24,275 nucleotides of DNA from positions 1-24,275 of the forward strand of contig CAZZMB010000035.1 of NCBI GenBank assembly GCA_964655225.1. The letters are read 5' to 3'. This stretch comes from JAFMKE01 sp964655225 (GTDB taxonomy: Bacteria; Bacteroidota; Bacteroidia; Chitinophagales; UBA8649). Position numbers and translations under genes: made by a program. This document shows, in pieces, positions 15,327 through 22,887 of the stretch; positions within the stretch are counted from its first letter, which is position 1; every line of letters begins with the position of its first letter. The notes below the pieces were generated by a model. That model worked only from the letters and a program-made list of their open reading frames with translations, made no database searches and was not told the DNA's origin.

Positions 15327-16559
15327 TTAGATTAATTTGTTGAGTGCGATTTCAAATGCGGTTTGGGCAATATTGAGTTTCGAACTGTTTTTTACTCGAG
15401 TATCTTCAAGAGCCTTTTTAATAATTTCAGAAGTATCTTTAAAAATAGACTCATCGGTCATAATCGTTGGCAGGTCATTGGACATTAAGAACGCAAAAAC
15501 TCTTGCCATACCACAATTAGAAATGAAGTCAGGAATAATACTAATATGTTGATCTGCATATTTTGCGATAGGACCAAAAAATATTTCGTTATCAGCGAAA
15601 GGCACATTTGCGCCACAAGCAATTACCTCAATTCCGGAGGTAATCATTTCATCTACCTGGTTTTTTTGAATAAGTCTTGAAGCAGCGCAAGGAATAAATA
15701 CCTCTGCTTCCATTTCCCAGATTGCTTTATTCACCTGTTCGAAAGGAAGCATATCTGGGTGACTTAACTTATTGCCATCTTTTGTCACAAAAAACTCACG
15801 TATTTCTTCTAAAGAAAAACCGTCTTTATTCATCAATCCACCATCGCGATCAATAATTCCTACAACTTTTGCACCGCTTTGCGCCAGGTAATAAGCTCCA
15901 GCAGAACCCACATTTCCCCAGCCTTGTACAATCACTCTTTTACCTTTCAGGCTACCACCATAGATAGCATAATAATGCCGAACAGATTCAGCCACCCCCC
16001 ACCCCGTTATCATGTCAGCGACCACATACTTGTTGCCCGATTTTGGAGTGTATCTTTCATCCTCAATAACTTGAAGAACACCCCTTCTTAGCTGCCCGAT
16101 ACGGTGAATTTTTTGAGGTTCTGTAGGTTGGAAGTGTCCGTTAAAAACACCTTCTTGTGGATGCCAAACACCACAATCCTCTGTTATGGGAATAACTTCA
16201 TGAATTTCATCAACATTTAAATCACCGCCTGTTCCGTAGTAATTTTTAAGTAGTGGAGCAACAGCATGGTACCACCTCTTTAAAACACCTTTTTTTCTAG
16301 GGTCGTTAGGGTCGAAGTTTATACCTGATTTTGCACCGCCGATTGCAGGGCCAGAAACCGAAAATTTTACCTCCATTGTTTTTGCCAAAGAGGTCACTTC
16401 GTGCTTATCTAAACCTATGCGCATCCTTGTTCCTCCTCCTGCTGCACCACCACGCAGGGAGTTTATAACCACCCACCCCTCGGCTTCGGTTTCAGAATCT
16501 TTCCATTCGAAAACAATTTCAGGTTGTTTATTTTCAAACTTCTTCAATAAATCATTCAT
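15327..16559 (-). CDS. Glu/Leu/Phe/Val dehydrogenase
   Basis: A 410-residue amino-acid dehydrogenase that oxidatively deaminates an L-amino acid to the 2-oxo acid and ammonium with NAD(P)+. The N-terminal dimerisation/catalytic domain contains RGGAAGGGTRMR, the catalytic-Lys motif GGAKSGI and GTGGDLNVDE with the catalytic Asp. The C-terminal Rossmann domain has VQGWGNVGSAGAYYL and VIACGANVPF. The sequence is closer to the leucine/phenylalanine/valine-type branch than to classical hexameric glutamate dehydrogenase, so I leave the symbol open; length is slightly longer than for Leu dehydrogenase. It is the first gene of an operon with nhaD and has a good promoter at 16585-16617. Confidence 0.9.
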   Translation of the reverse strand: MNDLLKKFENKQPEIVFEWKDSETEAEGWVVINSLRGGAAGGGTRMRIGLDKHEVTSLAKTMEVKFSVSGPAIGGAKSGINFDPNDPRKKGVLKRWYHAVAPLLKNYYGTGGDLNVDEIHEVIPITEDCGVWHPQEGVFNGHFQPTEPQKIHRIGQLRRGVLQVIEDERYTPKSGNKYVVADMITGWGVAESVRHYYAIYGGSLKGKRVIVQGWGNVGSAGAYYLAQSGAKVVGIIDRDGGLMNKDGFSLEEIREFFVTKDGNKLSHPDMLPFEQVNKAIWEMEAEVFIPCAASRLIQKNQVDEMITSGIEVIACGANVPFADNEIFFGPIAKYADQHISIIPDFISNCGMARVFAFLMSNDLPTIMTDESIFKDTSEIIKKALEDTRVKNSSKLNIAQTAFEIALNKLI

Positions 16560-16584
16560 GGTTATTGCTTTTGGCTTTGCCCTG

Positions 16585-16617
16585 CAAACCTACGATTTTT
16601 TGACATTTTCATTCAAA
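16585..16617 (-). promoter_or_regulatory. Bacteroidota-type promoter of the dehydrogenase-nhaD operon
   Basis: On the minus strand TTTG (16617-16614) is followed after 21 bases by TAGGTTTG (16592-16585), matching both the -33 and -7 boxes of the Bacteroidota consensus with acceptable spacing. The -7 element ends 25 bases before the start codon at 16559, leaving room for a short leader. Confidence 0.62.
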
Positions 16618-16740
16618 ATAATTCTGAATTTAAAGTAAATGTCTGTTTTTGAGGAATATCAACTGATTTTTTAGAAAACTTATCACGACCATATTAGAAT
16701 TTTCAATGCAAGGACAATACCTTAGTTTCAAATTCAAGTA

Positions 16741-17895
16741 ATGATTTTTGATTTTTTAGAACAAGTCAAGCAAGATGAAATATTTCCGAAAGAGGGGGAA
16801 TGGCAAACCAACCAACTAGGTGCAAATATTGAGCAAAGCTTCAAAGGTGAATTAGAGGGTGAGGAATTTAAGCTCGCAATAATTGGTGTTGGTGAAGATA
16901 GGAGCAGCATCAACAACTCTGGTTGCGGTGCAGGAATCAATACAATCAGAAAAGAACTATATAGTTTGTTTTTACATTTCGATTTACCCAAAACGATTGA
17001 TTTAGGGAACATTGTTTTAGGGCACACGATTAAAGACACACAGGTAGCTTTAAAAATGGTTGTTTCGGAATTATTGGATTTGCGTATTACGCCCATCATT
17101 TTAGGCGGTGGACACGATATGACATATGGTCAATATCAGGCTTATGAGAATAGAATTCATGCCGTAGATATTGTTGTCATCGATGAAAGGATAGATTTAT
17201 TAGAAAGCGAAGAAGTAAATGCAGCATCTTTTCTAAGACACATTATTATGCACCAGCCTAATTTTCTGTTTTCTGCTAATCATTTGGGCCATCAGTTATT
17301 TTACAATGATCCTAAAAACATTGATGTCTTAGAATCTTTGAATTTTGATGTTTTACGCTTAGGTGAAGTGAAGAAGGATATTTTTGAAATGGAGCCAATT
17401 TTGCGAAATGCAGATATGTTGAGCTTCGACTTGTCAGCGTTGCGATGTTCAGATGCGCCAGCAAATGGAATTACTTCACCCAATGGTTTGAGTGGAGAGG
17501 AGGCTTGTCAGTTGTGTCGATTTGCGGGATTTAGTAATAAAACGTCTTCATTTGGTTTATATGAGTTTAATCCTAATTTCGACCAGAACAATCAAGGCGC
17601 AAAACAAGCTAGTCAAATGATTTGGTACTTCATAGAGGGCTTTGCAAATCGTAAAGAGAATGACTATCCTTCGGAAAACAACAAGCAATTCATGAAGTAT
17701 TATGTGAAGCTGGAAAGCAGTGAACATGAAGTTGTATTTTGGAAGAGCAACTACAGCAATAAATGGTGGATGGAAGTCCCTCAAAAAAATTCAGAGCTTA
17801 ACAAATTCATTCCTTGCAGTTATAAGGATTATGAGAATGCTATGCAGGGTGAGTTGCCCGACAAATGGATGAAGGTTTATGCAAGGTTGAACTAA
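16741..17895 (+). CDS. Formimidoylglutamase-like protein of the arginase/ureohydrolase fold
   Basis: A 384-residue protein of the arginase superfamily, in the form usually annotated formimidoylglutamase in Bacteroidota. GGGHDMTYG (residues 122-130) gives metal ligand His125. The second motif, normally DAHxD, reads D148-E-R-I-D152, so its His is Arg150. The third motif, normally SxDxD, reads S228-F-D-L-S232, so its second Asp is Ser. Two of six manganese ligands are therefore replaced, and catalysis of the standard ureohydrolase type is doubtful. A C-terminal tail (about 315-384) with WWMEVP and the CSYKDYENAMQGELPDKW stretch is lineage-specific. No other histidine-degradation gene is beside it, which also argues against a simple hut role. 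Confidence 0.8.
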   Translation: MIFDFLEQVKQDEIFPKEGEWQTNQLGANIEQSFKGELEGEEFKLAIIGVGEDRSSINNSGCGAGINTIRKELYSLFLHFDLPKTIDLGNIVLGHTIKDTQVALKMVVSELLDLRITPIILGGGHDMTYGQYQAYENRIHAVDIVVIDERIDLLESEEVNAASFLRHIIMHQPNFLFSANHLGHQLFYNDPKNIDVLESLNFDVLRLGEVKKDIFEMEPILRNADMLSFDLSALRCSDAPANGITSPNGLSGEEACQLCRFAGFSNKTSSFGLYEFNPNFDQNNQGAKQASQMIWYFIEGFANRKENDYPSENNKQFMKYYVKLESSEHEVVFWKSNYSNKWWMEVPQKNSELNKFIPCSYKDYENAMQGELPDKWMKVYARLN

Positions 17896-17929
17896 TAAAT
17901 TAATCCACCCACCAAGTATTTTATTTACT

Positions 17930-18019
17930 ATGGATTATTTAAGTTTAGAAGGAAAATCGTTCTTTCAAAAATGCAAGACACGCCAAGACGAACTGCGCTG
18001 GCGTATCTTACAAAAATAA
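17930..18019 (+). CDS. Possible micro-protein, 29 residues
   Basis: An ATG at 17930 opens a 29-codon frame to TAA at 18017-18019. The product is basic, with a hydrophobic start (MDYLSLEG) and a Lys/Arg-rich second half (KCKTRQDELRWRILQK). It lies 34 bases after the formimidoylglutamase-like gene on the same strand. An inverted repeat ACGCCA/TGGCGT (17980-17985 and 17999-18004) lies inside it, so the interval may instead be an untranslated RNA structure. It could be a short peptide, a remnant or chance. Confidence 0.2.
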   Translation: MDYLSLEGKSFFQKCKTRQDELRWRILQK

Positions 18020-18039
18020 ACCCAAGGAATTTTTGGGTT
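18011..18039 (-). terminator. Rho-independent terminator of the 127-residue helical protein gene
   Basis: On the minus strand AACCCAA (18039-18033), a 7-base loop and TTGGGTT (18025-18019) form a 7-bp stem, followed by TATTTTTG. It begins 8 bases after the stop codon of the minus-strand gene at 18048. Confidence 0.65.
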
Positions 18040-18047
18040 AGAACCAA

Positions 18048-18431
18048 CTAGGCTGCAATTGGCTCATTCAATTGATGAATAGGAAAGTCTATTCTGCTGA
18101 TTTTTCTGAGTAAAGCATTTAAATATTGCTTATCGCTTGCATAGCTAAAGTGATTGGTGTCTAGTCGATTTAGCGCATTGTAAACATGAATCTTTGCGTG
18201 GCTAGTTTTCTTAAAATCTATACTTAGCACTGCTAAAAAACCGTGAATGTGTACAGCCAGGTAATCATTGTTTTGCTTAGCAAAGATTAAAGCCTCACGT
18301 GCAATATCCATGGCTTTTAGCTTATAGCTTTTGTTGGCGCTGTCTATGGCCAACTCAAATAATTTTTCAATGTTTACATTTCCTTGGAAAGTAGTATTGA
18401 TGTCTTGTTGAACTTCGGATTGTAGTCTCAT
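18048..18431 (-). CDS. Small TPR-like helical protein of unknown function
   Basis: A 127-residue soluble, all-helical protein with no recognised family. Residues about 25-95 alternate in the Ala/Leu/Tyr pattern of tetratricopeptide-like helical hairpins (LFELAIDSANKSYKLKAMDI, ALIFAKQNNDYLAVHIHGF and AKIHVYNALNRLD), with some two and a half repeats. There is no signal peptide or membrane helix, so it should be cytoplasmic, perhaps a protein-binding adaptor. An ATG at 18476 is in frame, but it lies inside the -33 region of the promoter at 18449-18476; the ATG at 18431 is therefore chosen. The gene is monocistronic, bounded by its own promoter and terminator, and divergent from rlmD. Confidence 0.65.
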   Translation of the reverse strand: MRLQSEVQQDINTTFQGNVNIEKLFELAIDSANKSYKLKAMDIAREALIFAKQNNDYLAVHIHGFLAVLSIDFKKTSHAKIHVYNALNRLDTNHFSYASDKQYLNALLRKISRIDFPIHQLNEPIAA

Positions 18432-18448
18432 AATTAATAATTTTGATT

Positions 18449-18476
18449 CAAAGATATTCAAGCTAAACGCATTCAA
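18449..18476 (-). promoter_or_regulatory. Bacteroidota-type promoter of the 127-residue helical protein gene
   Basis: On the minus strand TTG (18476-18474), a 17-base spacer and TATCTTTG (18456-18449) match the -33/-7 consensus. The -7 box ends 17 bases before ATG 18431, which decides the start codon of the gene. Confidence 0.6.
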
Positions 18477-18564
18477 TATGCGTTTTGATTTTTTCTTTAA
18501 AAATTAAGCTTGTAGGTTCTCGAAGCTGTCAGGTTAATTTTTACTTTTACAACTCAATCAGTTT

Positions 18565-19968
18565 ATGGGACATAGAAAAATTAGACATAAAGTTTATGAG
18601 GAGTTAGAGATAACGGGTTTATCTTCGGAAGGCTTGGGCATTGCACGGGTAGACGAGAAGGTTGTTTTTGTGGAGCAATGTATACCCGGTGACGTGGTAA
18701 GAGCAAGAACTTTTCAACGAAGAAAGAGTTTTGAGAAAGCGAGAATCTTAGAGCTTACTAAACCTTCTATCGACAGGCAGGCACATTTTTGTAAGCACTT
18801 TGAATCCTGCGGAGGCTGCAAGTGGCAATACCTTCCTTATGAAAAGCAAATTACCTTTAAAGACCAAATTGTATCTGATGCCTTTGCGCGTTTGGCAAAA
18901 GTGGAGGTTGGTTCACGACTGCCTATTCTACCCGCTCTAGAGACTGAGTTTTATAGAAACAAATTGGAATATACCTTTTCAACAAATCGTTGGTTTACCA
19001 AAGAAGAAATTGCCACAGGAGAGGACCTAGATTTTAGGGCGCTCGGATTTCACGTACCAGGTCAACACACCAAAGTGGTAGATATTGAAAAGTGTTATCT
19101 GCAAAATGAATTTTCGAACAAGCTAAGAAACGCAGTAAGAGAATATGCGCTAGAAAAAGACCTCGTCTTTTATAATATAAAGATTAGGGAAGGATTCTTG
19201 CGAAATTTAGTCGTGAGAACGGCGAGCACTGGAGAGATCTTGGTAATCTTAATTGTCAATGAAGACAACGATGAACTTCTTCCATTGATGGCATTTATCA
19301 AAGAAAAGTTTCCTGAAATAACATCTTTAAACTATATCATTAACCCAAAATTGAATGACACTTATTTTGACCAAACTCCGATTTGTTATTCAGGGAAATC
19401 TTTCATTATTGAAAAACTAGGAAAATTTTCATTTAAGGTTCGCCCAAAATCATTCTTTCAAACCAACACCAGCCAGGGCGAACGCCTTTATGATGTGATT
19501 AAAAATTTTGCTGCCTTACAAGGCACGGAAACACTGTATGATTTATATGCAGGTGTGGGAAGTATCGGCCTTTATTTGTCTGATAATTGCAATAAGTTAG
19601 TCGGTATAGAACAAATAGATCAAGCAGTTGAAGATGCAAAAGAAAATGCAAAGCTAAATGCGGTAGAGAATGCTGACTTTCACGTCGGAGATGTGCGCTT
19701 GTTGCTGAATGCGGATTTTTTAGCAAAAAATGGGCAGCCCGATATTTTAGTCACAGATCCTCCTCGAGGGGGTATGCATCCGGAGATCTTACAAACGATA
19801 TTAGAAGCAAGAGTACCGAAGATTGTTTATGTGAGTTGCAACCCAAGCACACAAGCAAGAGACATTGCTGCTTTAGATGAGTTGTATAAAGTGGTTAAAA
19901 TGCAGGCTGTAGACATGTTCCCGCATACCGTGCATATTGAGAATGTGGCTTTGCTTGAATTGAAGTAG
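18565..19968 (+). CDS. rlmD: 23S rRNA (uracil-1939-C5)-methyltransferase RlmD
   Basis: A 467-residue TrmA/RlmD-type RNA 5-methyluridine methyltransferase. An N-terminal TRAM RNA-binding domain (about residues 10-66) precedes an iron-sulfur site made by Cys76, Cys82, Cys85 (CKHFESCGGC) and Cys177 (DIEKCYL), the same four-cysteine layout as E. coli RumA/RlmD. The C-terminal Rossmann domain has QTNTSQGERLYD, the S-adenosylmethionine motif DLYAGVGSIGLYL, VTDPPRGG, and the catalytic Cys425 in YVSCNPSTQARD. All catalytic residues are present. The name RlmD is the usual one for Bacteroidota homologs, though RlmC/RlmCD-type specificity cannot be excluded from sequence. It stands alone, ending 6 bases from the converging membrane-protein gene. 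Confidence 0.92.
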   Translation: MGHRKIRHKVYEELEITGLSSEGLGIARVDEKVVFVEQCIPGDVVRARTFQRRKSFEKARILELTKPSIDRQAHFCKHFESCGGCKWQYLPYEKQITFKDQIVSDAFARLAKVEVGSRLPILPALETEFYRNKLEYTFSTNRWFTKEEIATGEDLDFRALGFHVPGQHTKVVDIEKCYLQNEFSNKLRNAVREYALEKDLVFYNIKIREGFLRNLVVRTASTGEILVILIVNEDNDELLPLMAFIKEKFPEITSLNYIINPKLNDTYFDQTPICYSGKSFIIEKLGKFSFKVRPKSFFQTNTSQGERLYDVIKNFAALQGTETLYDLYAGVGSIGLYLSDNCNKLVGIEQIDQAVEDAKENAKLNAVENADFHVGDVRLLLNADFLAKNGQPDILVTDPPRGGMHPEILQTILEARVPKIVYVSCNPSTQARDIAALDELYKVVKMQAVDMFPHTVHIENVALLELK

Positions 19969-19974
19969 TGCTTG

Positions 19975-20793
19975 CTATTTGTAATCCTCAACCACACCCA
20001 TCAACACATTAGATAAATAATACAGCCACGCCATCATACCCAAATGCAGGACATCATTGGCTGAGAACCAAATTCCTTTGCTCCAGAGTAATTCTGTATA
20101 GTGAAAATTCAAGTAGAGGTAGTGGGCAATAAGGGTTAGCATAAGGACCAACCAAGCTATTAGATGCTTCCTACTGCTTTCATTTGAGTTTTTGATATGT
20201 TGGTAGATGGTTATGGTAAATATGCTTAGATAAAGCGGAGCAAGATATAAGAGTAAAAACTCAAATGACACCAATAAGTACAGATCTTCCTTAAAAGCAG
20301 TTAAGCTCAATACCGTGAAAACCAAACAATAGCCAAGTGTTATAATGCTTATTGTTTTTATTTTAGAATATCGAAGAAAAGTCATACCTATTGCCAAGCA
20401 TAAAAAACCCGCAGACCAGACGGTAAGTATATTATAGGCAACTTCAAATGAGCTGGTGACATCACAAAATTCTTTTCCAACACATTTTATTAAATAAGCA
20501 AACGCTTGAAAGCTAGAGCCAGCAGACAATGCTCCAATTCCACCCAAAACTAAGGAAACACTCCAATATAACTTGGCTTTTTGGCCACCTTGGGTTTGGT
20601 AATATTTGTATCCAACAAATAATCCGTAAAAAGCAAGCATATAAACTAAAACGCTTGAACTAATTTGGTTGATTCGTATTCCAAAAACTTCTAAGCATGG
20701 TTGGTTTAAGCACCAACTTGAAGCGGGGATGCGTTCTGGATCAGTAAAAAAAAACGATAAAAATTCATTAACATATGTAAGGAAATCCAACAT
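19975..20793 (-). CDS. Seven-helix membrane protein of unknown function
   Basis: A 272-residue integral membrane protein with about seven helices, roughly at residues 45-62, 75-100, 112-137, 145-163, 170-200, 212-232 and 242-265. Polar residues inside or beside helices include AGSSFQAF (second helix) and SANDVLHLGMMAWLYYL (last helix). That arrangement, Ser in an early helix and Asp/His in the last, vaguely recalls the CREST superfamily of membrane hydrolases and Bacteroidota seven-helix families, but I cannot confirm membership. Four Cys residues occur in probable external parts (CLNQPCL, IKCVGKEFC), so disulfides are possible. It starts 13 bases after the mutase small-subunit gene and is very likely co-transcribed with it. 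Confidence 0.7.
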   Translation of the reverse strand: MLDFLTYVNEFLSFFFTDPERIPASSWCLNQPCLEVFGIRINQISSSVLVYMLAFYGLFVGYKYYQTQGGQKAKLYWSVSLVLGGIGALSAGSSFQAFAYLIKCVGKEFCDVTSSFEVAYNILTVWSAGFLCLAIGMTFLRYSKIKTISIITLGYCLVFTVLSLTAFKEDLYLLVSFEFLLLYLAPLYLSIFTITIYQHIKNSNESSRKHLIAWLVLMLTLIAHYLYLNFHYTELLWSKGIWFSANDVLHLGMMAWLYYLSNVLMGVVEDYK

Positions 20794-20806
20794 AATTCAG
20801 AACAAA

Positions 20807-21823
20807 TTATTTACAATAGTTTACCAGCTTATGGGTTAGGCTTTCAATATAATAACTGCCTTGAGCTGGATCAGCAATTTTATTCAACCCGCTTTCATGT
20901 TTGAGAATTAATTGAATGTTTCTGGCCAAACGTTTTGACCGAAGCGTAGAACTTATTGGCCTTACAACGAGATGATTTGCACCGCCCAATACAGCACTCA
21001 TGGCCATGCTTGTCGCTTTAATCAAGTTGTCCTCTTCATCTTCACCATAGGCTTCTGGTGCAAAGTTCACCTTTATAAAGGGCAAACTAACACTTAGATT
21101 GAGTTCTTTCATCAAGAAGGTCCACAACAGTTTAAACGCTCTTAGCTTAGCTATGTTAATCAAGTATGCGTTGTCAACCAAAAAGGTAAACTGCAGCTGA
21201 TCGGCCATCAACTGTTTGTCAGTTGCTTGGCTTAACATTGCCCTGGCCACCAATAAAGAGTTCTTAATTTCTTTGTGAACATTTTCAGGTCCTTTATAGT
21301 AAGCTGAAGCATTAATATGAATGCTTTTAACGGAAGACGCATGAGCTGCGTCCAAATGAAAGTAAGCCGAAGCTTGTATAGCTCTTTTTTTTAAGAGCGC
21401 TAACCAGTTTAAGAAGGTTCCTCTATCGTTTGAGGTGAAATGACAGACAATATGTTCAAGCCCGACACCTTCAAATAGCGCTTCTAAATCTTCTAGGCTT
21501 GGCGCACTGTTAAATGAAAAGCAGGGGGCCGTTAAACCATGCATGAGGTCATTCAAGAGTTGTTTATTGCTTGCAGCGTAATTCGTAATTTCATAATGCT
21601 CACCAACCTGCCAATCAGGGTTGCTTTCTTTTAGGATGGCAGTGTCTGTTTCGGGAACATCACTAGCGGTGTAATAGGGACTTAAAAGGATGCTTTCATT
21701 AAGCTGCCAAGAGAGATCTCCGATGCTCTTCCCCTTAAGGTCTTGGCTCGCTTTAACCTCCCATTCCTCTTTCGAATTAGTGTCAAAACTATTTAAAATA
21801 TTTTGTACGATTGATGCTGACAT
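20807..21823 (-). CDS. Methylmalonyl-CoA mutase small (beta) subunit, short form
   Basis: A 338-residue protein matching the non-catalytic small subunit of methylmalonyl-CoA mutase, which pairs with the B12-binding large subunit to convert methylmalonyl-CoA and succinyl-CoA. The start has the EEWEVKASQDLKGK segment typical of the family. The later barrel has SAVLGGANHLVVRPI, RLARNIQLILKHESGL and IADPAQGSYYIESLT, all characteristic. The protein stops just after that last motif; small subunits usually run about 450-620 residues, so the C-terminal helices and any B12-like domain are missing. The next gene begins 13 bases on, so this is a natural end and not obviously a frameshift. The large subunit gene is not in the window. 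Confidence 0.85.
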   Translation of the reverse strand: MSASIVQNILNSFDTNSKEEWEVKASQDLKGKSIGDLSWQLNESILLSPYYTASDVPETDTAILKESNPDWQVGEHYEITNYAASNKQLLNDLMHGLTAPCFSFNSAPSLEDLEALFEGVGLEHIVCHFTSNDRGTFLNWLALLKKRAIQASAYFHLDAAHASSVKSIHINASAYYKGPENVHKEIKNSLLVARAMLSQATDKQLMADQLQFTFLVDNAYLINIAKLRAFKLLWTFLMKELNLSVSLPFIKVNFAPEAYGEDEEDNLIKATSMAMSAVLGGANHLVVRPISSTLRSKRLARNIQLILKHESGLNKIADPAQGSYYIESLTHKLVNYCK

Positions 21824-21894
21824 ATCAATTTTAGTTAAAGGTAATTATTTGTGAATTTAAGTCGAAAAGATTTAAGCATAAAACTTTATACCCT

Positions 21895-21914
21895 TACCTT
21901 TGTATAAAATATAC
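21895..21914 (+). promoter_or_regulatory. -7 element and small palindrome ahead of the enoyl-CoA hydratase
   Basis: TACCTTTG (21895-21902) is an exact TAnnTTTG match, 16 bases before the start codon. TTTA at 21871-21874 is the closest -33 candidate (20-base spacer). A short inverted repeat, GTATA-AAA-TATAC (21902-21914), covers the expected transcription start and could be an operator, or simply AT-rich chance. Confidence 0.45.
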
Positions 21915-21918
21915 TTCT

Positions 21919-22701
21919 ATGTCCACATTTACAAACTTGCTTGCTGAAAATATTGATGGGATTTTAACGATTACTATAAATAGACCTAAAAGTCTCAACG
22001 CATTGAATAAGCTTACCATTCAAGAGATTGGTGCTGCCATAAAGGAAGTTTACAGCAATCAAGAAATCAAAGGAGCTATCTTGATTGGTGCAGGAGACAA
22101 AGCGTTTGTTGCTGGGGCAGATATTAGCGAATTCATTTCGCTTAGTCAGGAAGATGCTAAAGCGCTATCAAAAGCAGGACATGATATATTCAATGCTATT
22201 GAGAATTGTCCGAAACCTATCATTGCTTGTGTTAATGGATTTGCCCTTGGCGGGGGATGTGAGTTAGCCATGGCTTGCCATATGAGAGTAGCCTCACCAA
22301 ATGCACGTTTTGGTCAGCCTGAAGTGAATTTGGGAATTATACCAGGTTACGGAGGAACGCAACGACTTATTCAACTGATTGGTAGAGGCAGAGCCTATGA
22401 GTTATTAACCACGGCGAATATGATAGATGCGGAACAAGCGAAAGAATGGGGCTTAGTGAATTATGTAGAGATGCATGACGATTTAATTGTAAAAGCTTCT
22501 GCTATTATTAACAAAATAGCAAAGAAAGCGCCTCTTGCAATTGCCAAAATGGTAGAATGCATAAATGCCTATTTTGATAAAAATAAGGATGGTTTTAAAA
22601 CTGAAATAGATGAGTTTGCTGCTTGTGCGGCCACAGAAGATTTTAAGGAAGGGGCAAGTGCATTTTTAGAGAAGAGAAAAGCGAATTTTAAAGGAAAGTA
22701 A
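21919..22701 (+). CDS. Enoyl-CoA hydratase
   Basis: A 260-residue crotonase-fold enzyme hydrating trans-2-enoyl-CoA to 3-hydroxyacyl-CoA in beta-oxidation. The oxyanion-hole strand is VAGADISEF (residues 64-72). Both catalytic glutamates are present with the correct 20-residue spacing: Glu115 in GGGCELAMAC and Glu135 in GQPEVNLGIIPGYGG. The C-terminal helices (EFAACAATEDFKEGASAFLE) are the normal trimerisation region. Length is standard. It is divergent from the mutase small subunit (95 bases apart) and followed by fumC on the same strand after 186 bases, with no clear terminator between. Confidence 0.95.
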   Translation: MSTFTNLLAENIDGILTITINRPKSLNALNKLTIQEIGAAIKEVYSNQEIKGAILIGAGDKAFVAGADISEFISLSQEDAKALSKAGHDIFNAIENCPKPIIACVNGFALGGGCELAMACHMRVASPNARFGQPEVNLGIIPGYGGTQRLIQLIGRGRAYELLTTANMIDAEQAKEWGLVNYVEMHDDLIVKASAIINKIAKKAPLAIAKMVECINAYFDKNKDGFKTEIDEFAACAATEDFKEGASAFLEKRKANFKGK

Positions 22702-22887
22702 GGACGAGCTCTTCCCCTGAAAATCAAAAGACGCGACGCTTGAAGACATTAGTTAAATATATAATGATAGTGTGAAGGATAATTACAGCTTTGCCAGAGA
22801 AATAAAAATGAAATTGCTAAGTTTATTGTAAATAATTTATAAATATTGCCTCTGCACCCGTGCGAGAAATATATAAAATCAGTACTT

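Noticed and set aside
21902..21914. GTATA-AAA-TATAC as a specific operator
   Set aside because: Five-base arms of A and T only are expected by chance in this composition; noted inside the promoter entry but not claimed as a regulator site.
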